A stretch of DNA of 64,000 bases. Source: Polytrichum commune. Its lineage: Eukaryota; Streptophyta; Polytrichopsida; Polytrichales; Polytrichaceae. The notes beneath the pieces were generated by a model, which was given only the letters and a program-made list of their open reading frames with translations, searched no databases and was not told the DNA's origin. The position numbers were made by a program, and so were the translations under genes. The stretch lies in contig OX485807.1 in NCBI GenBank assembly GCA_950295325.1, positions 48,780,796-48,844,795 of the forward strand, written 5' to 3'. Below, piece by piece: positions 11,271-21,454 of this stretch (within the stretch, counting starts at the first letter, position 1; each line of letters begins with the position of its first letter).

Positions 11271-12900
11271 TGTGTGTGGGGGGGGGGGGGGAACTTAACG
11301 TCCTCCAAAAATCATTAGATATGAACATCTCTCACTCATGGAATGAAAACACCTAGAATAGTATGTAGGTTCCAAGCCACATGTTGAAATCAATTAGAGA
11401 CCTAACTCAACCTCGTATTTGCAAAAAAATGAATTATTTTAAGACAACACAAACTACTCGCTTGTGAGAAATTTTGTATACGCGCACTCCAATGCTCCGA
11501 ATCGGCTGCATGTTTGGAAGAGGTACCTAGGTATACTAAGTTATTGGATAAATAAATTATAAGCTAAGCAATGATCCCGCACCCTAGTATATATACCACC
11601 TGCCAGTTGCACAATAACCATTTGGTCAACATAAAGGCAACTTGCTCTTCACGTTAACATTATTATTCCAAATTTAGCTTTCGTGCGGAATGGTGAAGAT
11701 TCCTGCTTGAATTTTTCGGGTTTGTAGTCACTTGATAATTTATAAGTGAGAGACATCAAAAACACTGTTTCCGTTTCTTTTTGTTTTGTTTTTGTTTTGT
11801 TTTTGTTTTTATAAAAAAAATTGCTTGTTCTTTGGATGGAAATGACACATTTTAGGAACAAGTATGTAGAGTTGGAAGTGTCCATTATAGGCCCTCATAC
11901 CAATGTAATTTGTTCCGTTTGGCACAAGAACACACATGTTAACTTAAATGTGAAATGTCTCGTTTAGCATGTGTCATATCAATTGTGTATTCTCTCTTGG
12001 TTTGATATGAAATTTTCATCAAATTTTTTTAGAGGTAATCTGTGTGGATGTCAAAAGACATTAACTTTGCCAAACAACAAGCAACTATCACTATCTACCT
12101 ACAAACTCACCGTACAACCTATGTGAGCATTGCACATCTTCAAGTAGCGTATGTATTGCTAGGACAAATTGGGTTTCGAATCCTTGTAGGGCTTGTGCAC
12201 TAGTAACCAAACCTTACAATGTGGTCAATTTGTTGGATCCTTTGGTGTAAATGCACACTTTCTATGTTGATCACATGTCAAATATAACTATATTCATAAT
12301 TTCTCCTTCAGTCACATAATTCAAACCTATAAATATAAATAATATTTATTTTGAAGGAGATTGTACATTGAGCCCCTTACACCTATAAAGGTCAAAGACC
12401 AAACATCCATTGCGGACAGTAGCCGTATTTGAAGCATTAGTGTTTTGGAGGAGAAGCCAAGGATATCAAATATTAATCACATGTATACATACATGTGTTC
12501 GATGTATTAAAAAAGGTCAACAATTGTCATGTCCATATACAATTATGGGGCCATTAGGAAGGTGTTAGTGGAACAAAATATTTTATAAAAAGTAAAAGGC
12601 TCTTCAAAGATGTTTTTAGTTTAAGAACGACATGAGACACCCCCAATTAGACCGTAAGTAAGGTCATGTTGGATTTTATCGGCCCGCAACATGTAGGGGT
12701 CTTGTTTTAACTTGAACCCTTTCATCCACTGATGAGTGAGTTTACACACTCCACACCAATCCAAGACTATTGAAATTATGCAACAAATGATGTTTAAAGA
12801 CATAATTTAATGTTTGAATGATCTACTTCTCCACCTCATAACCATCTACAAAACATGAACTACATTATATCATGGCTCAGGACATTTTGGTTACCATATT
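11271..12900. other. Intergenic 3' of TNL A, no gene recognised
   Basis: A G-run (11,279-11,292) and a TTTTG/TTTTTG tract (11,765-11,815) are the only striking local features. The stretch 11,480-12,240 exists in three versions in the window: here, 60,590-61,365, and a more diverged one at 43,110-44,740. Confidence 0.6.
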
Positions 12901-13147
12901 TATATGCACTAGTTGGAAGCCCATCTACTACTTTGCACTTTGCAATTCACATTTTTGAACATTTGTGAGACCATACATGGATGAGTATGAGAGAAAGCCT
13001 CTGAAAGTAGGACGGTTTTAATCACATTTTTCATCCACTTGTACATAGCCATGCCCATTTTAGGCCTGCAACTACAAGTTTCGATCACCAGTATCAAACG
13101 GCCGATCAATTGGCCCAATCGTTTTCCTCCTCTTTTGATATGGCTTG
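12901..13147 (-). other. Probable 3' UTR of TNL gene A
   Basis: A second frame of 90 codons (12,909-13,181) overlaps the end of the LRR exon and is preserved in copy B (62,033-62,305) with few changes. It begins at an ATG out of frame with the receptor and has no recognisable family. I treat it as transcribed 3' sequence rather than a gene, though an alternative 3' exon cannot be excluded. Confidence 0.45.
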
Positions 13148-14689
13148 CTAGGGGCCGAAGTTTATTTTCAGCCCAGGACACATTGCTTCTGGCTTCACAA
13201 TCTCATCCGTAGTCAAAGACATTTCCTCACAATACCAAATCCTGCAGTGACTCAAAAGTCGACACTGACTCAAATCGGGCACTTCTTGCAATTCATAGCA
13301 ACCAATCATGTCGAGCCGTTCCAACGCAGTCATGGGCATAGTCATGATCAACCTCTCCAACCTCCAACATTCCCTAATAGTCAACTTTTTCAATTCCGGG
13401 AACAAACTCAGATCTGGTAGCTCTTTGCATCCCGAAAGTCCCGTAAGTGTCAAAGTGTGTAGCGCCATTGCAGTTCCAATTCGAGGTTGGTCGACCCAAA
13501 GAGTGTCCGAGGACTTTGATATGCTCACCCCTGCCCATACCACTTTGATATTTGGGCAGTCAACCACTTCCAATTCTTCAAGTCTTGTCAACTTGAGCAT
13601 ATCAGGTAATGTCTCCAAGCTATAGCACTCGGAGATTGATAAACTTCGTAACGAAACCAAGTTGCCCAAACATGACACATCCTTAAAGCTGCAGTAGCTT
13701 ATGACTACCCTTTGCAATCTTGCTAGATTCAAGAGGTTGGGCATCATTTCAATGCCCTCCCCCGACTGCCATATCTCTAGATGTTCCAAACTCACCACAT
13801 CGCTAAAAGCTGGTGGTCCCCTCCAATCCTGCACATTTAGGGTGACTAATTTGTTCAACTTGTGAGGATAAAAGCCACCTTGTAGTGCTTGATGGTCAAT
13901 TCCTAATGTTTGCAAAGCTATTAGTTCACTTAAGCCTGAAACTCCTTTAAGTGAATAGGAGTAACTCAAATCCAATGTTTGTAAGTTTGTGAGCTTGTGC
14001 ATGTCCGGCAACACAACAAGACCATTGCAAAATGAGGCTTTAAACTCCTCCAAGGCCACTAAGTTGCCTAACCCCGGCACCGCTACGATTGAATTACACC
14101 TTCCAATGTCCAACTTCCGTAAACGCGTGAGTTGTTGTAGGTTGGGCAACTCTTTAAGGTCCGAACAAGAGTAAAAAGAAAGCTCCTCCAAGGCCACTAA
14201 GTTGCCTAACCCGGGCACGGCTACGATTGAACCACACCAACCAATGTTCAACTTCCCTAAACGCGTGAGTTGTTGAAGGTTGGGCAACTCTTCAAGATTC
14301 GAACACTTGTCAAAAGAAAGTTCCTCCAAGGCAAATAAGTCACCCACACATGGGCAAGACCGTAATGAATCACACCCAACAAGGTCCAAGTATCGCAAGT
14401 TGTAATGCTTTGCAATAACGCCTGATATGGCCTTTTCATTAAAAAAACTTTCAAAGCCATTTTTACGTTTAACGCCCGACCGATTCAAAAATGCCAATTG
14501 ATTATTGTTTCCGGAATAACCTAAATCGTTTCCGGAATAACGGAGGCAACGCAAATTTTGTGGTATTGAAATCAAATTGACGGTGCCATCACATATCAAT
14601 ATTCGTAATTCTTTCATGTCGGAAAGGGCAAGGTTCATGTGTGGTTTTGAATGCGTGATAACCAAAGTTTGAAGAGAATGACGCAATGC
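13148..14689 (-). CDS. TNL gene A, exon 4 (leucine-rich repeats)
   Basis: 513 residues are added here. After the linker (NLALSDMKELRILICDG, then SIPQNLRCLRYSG) come plant LRRs of about 22-24 residues, many ending in C-x-x-L-x-x-L/V-P as in GNLVALEELSFYSCSDLKEL. Adjacent repeats PNLQQLTRLxKLxIGxC and VPGLGNLVALEE are almost identical tandem pairs, a sign of recent repeat expansion. Against gene B it lacks about 20 residues after RCLRYSG and differs mainly at solvent-exposed LRR positions. It ends CPGLKINFGP then TAG. The acceptor is placed at gtgtgcag|GCATTG; the six codons before it are open but would be intronic. Confidence 0.93.
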   Translation of the reverse strand, partial: ALRHSLQTLVITHSKPHMNLALSDMKELRILICDGTVNLISIPQNLRCLRYSGNDLGYSGNNNQLAFLNRSGVKRKNGFESFFNEKAISGVIAKHYNLRYLDLVGCDSLRSCPCVGDLFALEELSFDKCSNLEELPNLQQLTRLGKLNIGWCGSIVAVPGLGNLVALEELSFYSCSDLKELPNLQQLTRLRKLDIGRCNSIVAVPGLGNLVALEEFKASFCNGLVVLPDMHKLTNLQTLDLSYSYSLKGVSGLSELIALQTLGIDHQALQGGFYPHKLNKLVTLNVQDWRGPPAFSDVVSLEHLEIWQSGEGIEMMPNLLNLARLQRVVISYCSFKDVSCLGNLVSLRSLSISECYSLETLPDMLKLTRLEELEVVDCPNIKVVWAGVSISKSSDTLWVDQPRIGTAMALHTLTLTGLSGCKELPDLSLFPELKKLTIRECWRLERLIMTMPMTALERLDMIGCYELQEVPDLSQCRLLSHCRIWYCEEMSLTTDEIVKPEAMCPGLKINFGP

Positions 14690-17600
14690 CTGCACACAAC
14701 CATCCATGTCACATATATTTTAGTTTGACGTTAAATAATTATTCTATCTAGCATAAAGCTTAGATAAACATAAATCGCTATTGACATGTATTATTTAACT
14801 CTAATATACTATTACCATCAATTTCCTTGCATTGAAAGTTCAACTTCATTTCTAAGATCTAGGTAGCCCCCCCTTTCACAACACAAATGGATGCATGTTT
14901 AGGCCAAGGTTTCAATCTTCATATGGGCCTTTATTGCTTTTTGGCTTTCACCAAAAGGAACTACCTTTGACAAGATGCAATAACACTTGTCCAATACCCA
15001 TGTTGTATAAAGCCGTTTGTGGTTCAATATGAGCTTGTGGCTATGATCAAAGATCACAACATGTGGACTCTTAATTGAAACATAAATGACGTACGGGGGT
15101 CACTATGATATTAAACCCCTCATTTACAACAAGTTTATATAGAAAAATAAATGTATACGTACTATTGGCATGCTAGAAAATGGACTCGTGTATTCATACT
15201 AAGCTTTTGAATTTAATGTTATAAATGCCTCCACTACATATACAATATAGCAAATTATTAATGTAATAGGACTTTATTACATATAAAACCCACTTTCGAT
15301 TTCCAATGAGAAAGTCACTCAATATTTTTTTATGCATAGCATGTAACTCAACACAATAATTTACCCACAATCCACAAAGCAAAATTCAAGGGAGCCCATG
15401 AGCTCTCCAAGAGCCTTCAATTTGTAAAACCCAGAACCCAAATGCCAATCCTAACAAGAATGGACATGGTAATTATTGAGGACAATTACCATATGACAAC
15501 AATGGATGAGAATGTGAATTGGTGAAACTAACCAATCTATTGTCAATTTTGTTCTTTAAACCATAGGGCCCCCTCTTGTATATCCACCTTTACTTCACAT
15601 TTATTGATATTAGCTTTTTCAAATGTACACACCAAAGATAAATAATAACTCTCCCATATGTATACCATGTACGATAATGCCTCAAATAATAACTCTTCTT
15701 ACACTCACGTTAGTTTGTACATGGTACGAAGAGTCCACCCCCTAGGTCAAAGATGAAGCATCCATCAATTATGTTGGATTCACACCAACCTTTGCTTGGC
15801 GTCATCTTTGGTTTTTCTAGCTTACAAGAGGTGATCAAGATTTTGAAGTGTTTGTCAAGTTGAATAGATTTCAATGGCTTACAACCAATGATGTTAGATA
15901 GTTTCACAATCAAGCTCATACATTTAGTTGTTCAAACATTGATTTGTCAATAATCCATGGCTCACATGTGAATCAAAAGCCTTATGCATTGAAAATGTGT
16001 ACCTTTTTCTCCTTCAATAACGATAAGGACTTAGGCATCCATAAGCGGCGTGTACTATCCCCTGCTTCAACTCTTTCAATGTTGCGTCCCATGTCCCTTA
16101 AGTGGTCATGCATTGTAAAGCGACCAAATTCATCCACTGAAATGAGTGCCTTCTTTTTAAGATTCCGGACGCCCAAGTTAGGCTCCCATTCTTCGGATCT
16201 CCAAATGCACATACCCATATCTTCTGACTCTCCAAGTAAAGCACATGCAATATCCAAAAAAATATTTTTCTCTTGTTCTTCGAGAGAATCATAGCTGATT
16301 CGAAGACAATTCAAGATATTGTTATCATTCAGTATCCCACCGGAATTCAACTTGCTCTTCACATCCTTCCACACATCCAAATTCATCTCACCCTTCAAGA
16401 GACATCCGCAAACTTTCAACACCAATGGAACTCCACAACATAGCTTACTGATCTCTGTCGCCAATGCTTCATATTTCGGTCTCATTTCACAATCCCTTGC
16501 AAAGGCAAAAGATGTAAATACATGTTTCGAATCTTCCATGTTCAACATTTCGACGTCATGAACATAAACCTCTTTCTCGATGGGTTCAAATATGTTCGAA
16601 GCTTCAACCACACGCTTGTCGCGTGATGTCACAATGCATACGCTACCTTCTTTTAGCATCTTGCGTGTCATAATGGAATTCAGCATCTCAACATTAGAAA
16701 CATCATCCAAGACCACAACAATTTTTTTCTTGCTTAGCCTTTCTTCAAGAATAGGTTTCAACTCCGATTTGTTAGAATTGTTGCTCGTAAATGAACAAAG
16801 ATCTTCCAACATCCGCTTTTGAATCTCCACCACAACATGACCTTGCATTATCTTATCTGTTACATCCTCAACATAACAACTTGCTTCGAATCTTTTGCAC
16901 AATTGGTTATATAACTCTTTTGCCAAAGTCGACTTTCCAATTCCACCCATTCCCCACACACCCAACGCAGAAACTCCCTTCTCGAAGACTTGGCGTTGAA
17001 TTAGCTTGTCGGCAACTCCTTTAACACCAGCCACATGTTCGCCCACATCCAAAGGCAATGACTTGTTCGCCAATTCCAATACTCTTTTGACAACCTTCGC
17101 CACCAAATCCACTACGAAGCTTTCACAAACAAGAAAATATCATAAAATTTAGTTTGGGATAACAATAATGTAGAGTTAAAATCTAAATCACTTAATAACA
17201 CAATACACACACATCCAATAAAATTCTCACTCTAGTGTCAAGAATGATGTAGAGTTACCATCTAGACCATTTCACAACACGATATATTATGAAGATAAAG
17301 TACCTTGTCGATTTATCGGAGTGCTCCCAACCCATAAGTTTAGAAGCTACTTCCAAATATGCTTTCCATTGATCAATAAGGTTTGAGCTGAATTTCTTTT
17401 TCAACTTCTCGAATCCATCTTTGAATTGACCTCTTTCTGGATTACGCAAATCCCAAGGCGTCACATTGTAGAATATTGGAAGAATCTTGCATGAATGAGC
17501 CTCCAACATGACATGTAATTCCTTCAAACACCACTCGGACTCTGCATATCTCTCTGAAAAGACCACCACAGCTATCGGAGTATTCTTGATTCCATCCTCG

Positions 17601-17985
17601 ATAGAATTCCAACACTCTTCACCAATACGAATAGATTTGCGATCTAGGTATGGTTGCAACCCTTGTCTTTTGAGGTCCTCATACAAAAACCCGACAAACC
17701 CTGTCTTCGTGTCTGGGCCTCTATGGCTTAAAAAAACATCGTACTTTTCAAAGTTATCTGCACATCAACAAGGTGATTGATTGATACAAGTCACCGCAGT
17801 GTCTAACTTTCCAAATATTAATATGTGTTATCAAAACCTCTAGTATGGACAAGAGATAAACCTATATTCTACGCAAGAAACTTTCTAAACAAGTCAAAAT
17901 GTCTGGGTGCAAGCATGATCTTACTCTCCCCTGTGGCTTCCATCGTGATGGGTAAATGGTGGGAAGAACTAGCCTCACTCGCCAT
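13148..17985 (-). CDS. TIR-NB-LRR (TNL) intracellular immune receptor, gene A, four exons
   Basis: Predicted exons are 17,985-17,925, 17,757-17,304, 17,119-16,003 and 14,689-13,148, giving 1,057 residues. Junctions are GT-AG and phases agree: GAGA|gtaaga to gtgcag|ATAAC, ACAAG|gtactt to gaaag|CTTCG, AAAAAG|gtacac to gtgcag|GCATTG. Domain order is a short N-terminal leader, TIR (about 21-170), NB-ARC (about 175-540) and LRR (about 545-1,057). P-loop, kinase-2, RNBS-B, GLPL, RNBS-D, MHD and the TIR catalytic glutamate are all intact, so the gene looks functional. TNLs detect pathogen effectors; after oligomerisation the TIR acts as an NADase that triggers immune signalling. No TATA box is evident upstream. 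The gene ends at the LRR with no recognised C-terminal extension. The last intron (1.3 kb) could hide a small exon. Confidence is high for family and moderate for exact splice sites. Confidence 0.92.
14690..16002 (-). other. TNL gene A intron 3 (1.3 kb)
   Basis: It separates the NB-ARC and LRR exons, a usual place for a TNL intron. No transposon ends or further LRR coding sequence were seen. Its central part, 15,540-15,730, has a clear diverged relative at 48,985-49,170 (shared ACACTCACGTTAGT and GTCCACCCCC-like stretches), meaning another receptor relic once lay there. Confidence 0.7.
16003..17119 (-). CDS. TNL gene A, exon 3 (NB-ARC domain)
   Basis: The exon encodes 372 residues in one open frame. 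Visible motifs in order: P-loop VWGMGGIGKST (about residues 226-236), kinase-2 KKIVVVLDDVSN (302-314), RNBS-B VCIVTSRDKRV, GLPL as CCGVPLVLKVCG, RNBS-D of the TNL kind (NIFLDIACALLGE), and the MHD motif as FTMHDHLRDMGR (about 508). The final D of VVLDD, the usual TNL signature, is present where coiled-coil NLRs have W. This ATPase switch binds ADP at rest and ATP on activation. The donor AAAAAG|gtacac lies just after KEKK; reading through it hits a stop six codons on. Confidence 0.95.
17304..17757 (-). CDS. TNL gene A, exon 2 (TIR domain)
   Basis: The exon opens N-F-E-K-YDVFLSHRGPDT, the TIR box 1 with its beta-A strand and SHRGPD loop. GLQPYLDRKSIRIGEE follows (box 2), then VVVFSERYAESEWCLKEL, with the conserved SxxYAxSxWCLxEL helix whose glutamate (residue 100 of the protein) corresponds to the catalytic NADase glutamate of plant TIRs. 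LPIFYNVTPWDLR is box 3. The exon has no internal stop and ends in a phase-2 donor. The first 24 codons precede the only ATG-independent start one might otherwise choose, which shows that the domain is complete. Confidence 0.93.
17925..17985 (-). CDS. TNL gene A, exon 1 (20-residue leader)
   Basis: The ATG at 17,985 opens MASEASSSHHLPITMEATGE. A donor GAGA|gtaaga follows at 17,924, and its phase joins the TIR exon to give GENNFEKYDVF. The leader is serine/histidine-rich and lacks a signal peptide or membrane segment, as expected for a cytosolic or nuclear receptor. Translation past the donor runs into a stop after 18 further codons. Met15 is an alternative start. Confidence 0.72.
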
Positions 17986-18644
17986 AGCTCCGTGACACTG
18001 GCCAAAGTCTGCATTGAAATTGATTGCACAAAATGAAAATAGAGTGATGAAAATGTGCAATTTTTATTATTTTCCCGTCATCATTCAACCTATGGGCAAT
18101 GTTATACATACAACATAATCATGTAACCGATGCAACTCATGTGAAAGACATGCAAATGATGCTAATATTTATAAATGTTGTCAACAAGCTTGAATTCTTC
18201 ATACATTACAATCTTCAACAAAAGTTGACATACTAAATGCTAGCTTAACAACTTTGATATGGACTCCTCACTGCATGTACTATGACAAAGATTGCAAACT
18301 TTGGTCCATCCAATCCTAATACCGTACATGCTTGTTTACGCCTTCAAGAGCACTCCTGGTACTGTGGACATATTAATCCTATAATAAGAACTTGCAAGTT
18401 AGGGCTCAATGCCACCTAGACCTTACTTTGTGAGCAAGACATTACTCTTGATCTGGAAAGTGAGTGAGACATATTGATGCCCAAGTAATTGTGTATATCA
18501 TTGTACAGACCTCGTTTGCTTGACTCACCTTCCAGACCTTATTCATCTTAATGGACCCTACGAAACCTTGCAAGAGCCTTCAAATACAAGCTTGCATCCT
18601 TTTGACAACACAGGGAGAAGGATATCTCTTTACAACATTCCAAA
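17986..18644. promoter_or_regulatory. Upstream region of TNL gene A
   Basis: This is the 5' flank of the receptor. It is AT-rich, with no clear TATA box at a suitable distance and no recognisable repeat. The promoter is assumed from position only. Confidence 0.4.
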
Positions 18645-19177
18645 CCTTGGACAACTAACCAACTAATTCAACTTTTAGTTAACTAGTTGCCTTTCGTAAC
18701 TATAGTTGTTTGCGACTCAACTTGCCAGAAATTGTAATTAACTATAGTTGTTTTAAATTCGGTGCGCCAACAAATCTAGTTAACTATAGATATATATATA
18801 TATAGTTAACTAAATATGTAATTAACTAAAATTAAGCGCAACTTATTCACGGAATTATGTTGTAGTGTTGTAGTATCACTAGTGTGTTATTTGTGTTGAT
18901 GAGTGTACATGGAGGTTAGTCTGGAGCCTAATATTGTAAGTGATCATATAAAGGCATTTCTTGATGATCCTCAATGGCCCGAGCATATTAAAGACCCTCA
19001 ACTGAAGCAAATCAAGAGACGAACTTCTTTAAATATATAATAATACTTGAAAGTTTTCTAGTTAACTATAGTTGTTCTTCAAATATGTTTGAAAATTTTC
19101 TAGTTAATTATAGTTGTTCCCTAAAATGTATTGAAAAAAATCTAGTTAATAGTAGTTGGTTTGGCAATTGTCCAAGG
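18645..19177. mobile_element. 533-bp TIR element with AGTTAACTATAG sub-terminal repeats
   Basis: CCTTGGACAACTAACCAACTA on the left is mirrored by TAGTTGGTTTGGCAATTGTCC then AAGG on the right. AGTTAACTATAGTTGTT-like motifs recur on both sides of the centre. CAACATTC lies just outside both ends (18,633 and 19,182) and may be an old target duplication, though not exactly abutting. It carries the small ORF at 18,909. Superfamily not resolved. Confidence 0.68.
18909..19040 (+). CDS. 43-residue ORF inside the 18,645 element
   Basis: ATG to TAA with a composition unlike the surrounding AT-rich repeats: it starts MEVSLEPNIVSDHIKAFLDD and continues with PQWPEH and a basic tail KQIKRR. It is not a family I recognise. 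It could be the last piece of a deleted transposase or a captured host exon. The centre position within an inverted-repeat element favours a relic of the autonomous parent. Confidence 0.35.
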   Translation: MEVSLEPNIVSDHIKAFLDDPQWPEHIKDPQLKQIKRRTSLNI

Positions 19178-21454
19178 TCTGCAACATTCTACCCTACGAT
19201 TGCAATGTACTTGCAACACAATTTTTGAAGGAACACAAAGAGCAACATAAAATGTCTAATGCACAAATGATTTCAAAATAGACAAGAAATTCTCAACCAG
19301 GACGAAAGCAACACACAAATACTACTTATAAAGTATCTAGGTAATGAATAATACACCAGCAACACATGCCATGGTGGTCTCGCGATGGAGTTGGGTCAAC
19401 TATTCTCAACTACAACAAAACAGTGCACAGATAGGAAGGAAAGCGAATAGTACATAATATAAATCTTAACAAAAGCCATAACAACACAACTTGGTGGTCA
19501 CATGGAGGACCCAGATCGAACAATACATCGATCAATTGCAGTGAAACACAAGTGAAACACCACATGGAGAAACTCAGAACCAACTCCTCCCTGTGATACT
19601 AAGTTGAGCCCAGGACTAGAAACACCCTCCTAACTCTTGACACGTGCCCAAAAACTCCCCATTCACAACTAATACACCACTAACGTCGGTCGACCGAGAT
19701 CACGGTCGTTGAATGTTTTCAATCGTTCCACAGCTCTCAAAACACAATGAGACGAATGACCAAGTTATTTTCCACCTCACAAATCCCGGCTTGCGATTGG
19801 TGACAAATTTTCTGGTTGCTCATGTCCTCGTGTGTGAGTCGTGACTTTCTACTGGAACACTTTATCCGAACATTGGACGTTTGGGAACATTCAATGTCTC
19901 AAAAAAATTTGCACTCGTACACACAAGGCTACTTTTTTGACACATCGACCATTCAGGGTGTGCGAGCGGTGTATAAGATGAAACAAAACATGTAAGCACA
20001 AAGAGAAGTTCATGTGTTAAGTGAACACACCCGTGGTAATGAAAGAGCGAAGCCAATGCAGAAGCCTGGTGCGAAGATGGCTGCCTGGGTAGTGTGGTGC
20101 TCGGAGAAGAAGTTCAAGAAGAAGAAGAAGAAGAAGAAGTAGCGTTGGGTGGATGTGTAGCAGCGGAAGACTACGTCCGCATAACTCCATCGAATCTCGA
20201 CCCTTGGATGATTGGCCAGTGGTCCAGATTCACGTGCTTAGTTTCTAAGCTATGATGAACTTCACCCATGTGCCCTTTCATCATTGGATCTAGAAACGAA
20301 CATGGTCAAACATGGCAGACTACCTAGTCATGGTTGTCAAGGCCTTACGTAGGGTGGGTTTACATTAGGGTCTGGGACCAGGTCCAAGAAGCTTGTGGTC
20401 CATACATAACACCTCTTCAACTTATGGACCTTATTTCACACTCAACATCGATCATTGGACCCAAGCTTGAAGGTTGGTTTCTCAATCTAGGACCAATACA
20501 CACTAGTCTGATGACTGGTTCATGAGAGGGAGAACAATGTTACAATCCATCATAAAACCAGAAATTTATGAATAATATGCACAACCACAACCAAACTAGA
20601 TACATCATGAGCTAAGCAAATTGATTAGAAAAAAATCAAGGTCCAAGGCTACATCCCTCAACCAAGCTTCTGTGCCAACCTCACTTACATGGTCCCCCAC
20701 CTCTCCAGAACTTTGGAAAGCAGTGGGGCGACGGCCACTACCACCACCACCACCAATCCTTTGTTGTATATTAGATAGTTATCCTGTCAAGATTGTGGAA
20801 GAGAATTTAATGTTGTGATAAAGTATTCAAAGAACCACAAATGATGTGTTTGTGTCCTGTAACCACTTCTCTAAAATTCATCAACACAACAAATTGCATA
20901 TAATCATTGATTTTACAGTTGATCTTTGGTGCCAGGAACAACATCTGGTAACATGCCAATAATAAGTAGCCTCCTACAGAATGTTGCCTCGGTTTTCACT
21001 GCTTGTGCTTCTCCCAATACTGAACTCTCCCAAGAATTGACCAGGCTAGATTTACAAACTACACATATTTTTTACAATCAGGAAGTCCATGAAATTTGAT
21101 ATGTAAGTACCTGGTATTCAACCCTTAGTTCAAAGATGAACTGGGTCATTTGGACATGTATTACCAGATATTTCGACATGCTTGCCTACTATTGGGCAAA
21201 CCAAGGTTGATGAGGGAGCCAGTAGAATTCCAACATTGACAATATAAGAAAACCCTTGAATCTCAATACATAGTCAATTTATCATCCATATTCGCAGTCC
21301 AGACACTCTTTCAATATGCTGAAGGAAAATTTGTGACTGCAATTATCTCCGACATTGGAAGATGTCCACAAGAACAAGCACATATATTGTACAAAAAATT
21401 CATTGGTCATCACTACAAGATTTTGCTGCACACTAACTGATACCCTGTATACTT
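19178..21454. other. Intergenic, no gene recognised
   Basis: It holds a short (AAG)n microsatellite at 20,105-20,141 and a GGTCCA-rich stretch at 20,360-20,520. Short frames at 19,862, 20,334 and 20,621 have no recognisable product. The DNA just downstream of the helicase relic (20,820-21,454) looks like an old 3' flank of that gene. Confidence 0.5.

Larger units (their letters stand above)
1..14830 (+). repeat. Segmental duplication, copy A (TNL unit)
   Basis: Nearly the whole stretch recurs in the same order and orientation at about 49,900-64,000. Landmarks: 480-540 matches 50,392-50,434 plus 51,152 onward; 881-1,925 matches 51,514-52,545; 4,825-6,555 matches 52,720-56,275; 6,560-6,905 matches 57,515-57,855; 7,631-8,752 matches 57,866-58,980; 9,351-14,830 matches 58,985-64,000. 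Stretches found only in A are about 1,935-3,650, 3,795-4,330, 4,362-4,822, 6,906-7,630, 8,753-9,350 and the 496-bp insertion at 9,703. The left edge is cut by the window. Similarity is high enough to align by eye over hundreds of bases, so the duplication is not ancient. Confidence 0.95.

Noticed and set aside
11279-11292. Long G or C runs (also 5,941, 26,641, 34,780, 42,112) as functional sites
   Set aside because: Mononucleotide slippage tracts whose lengths differ between copies A and B; they may also include assembly error.
12909-13181. 90-codon frame preserved in both copies (also 62,033-62,305)
   Set aside because: It overlaps the end of the LRR exon in another frame and lies in probable 3' UTR; similarity between recent duplicates is not evidence of coding.
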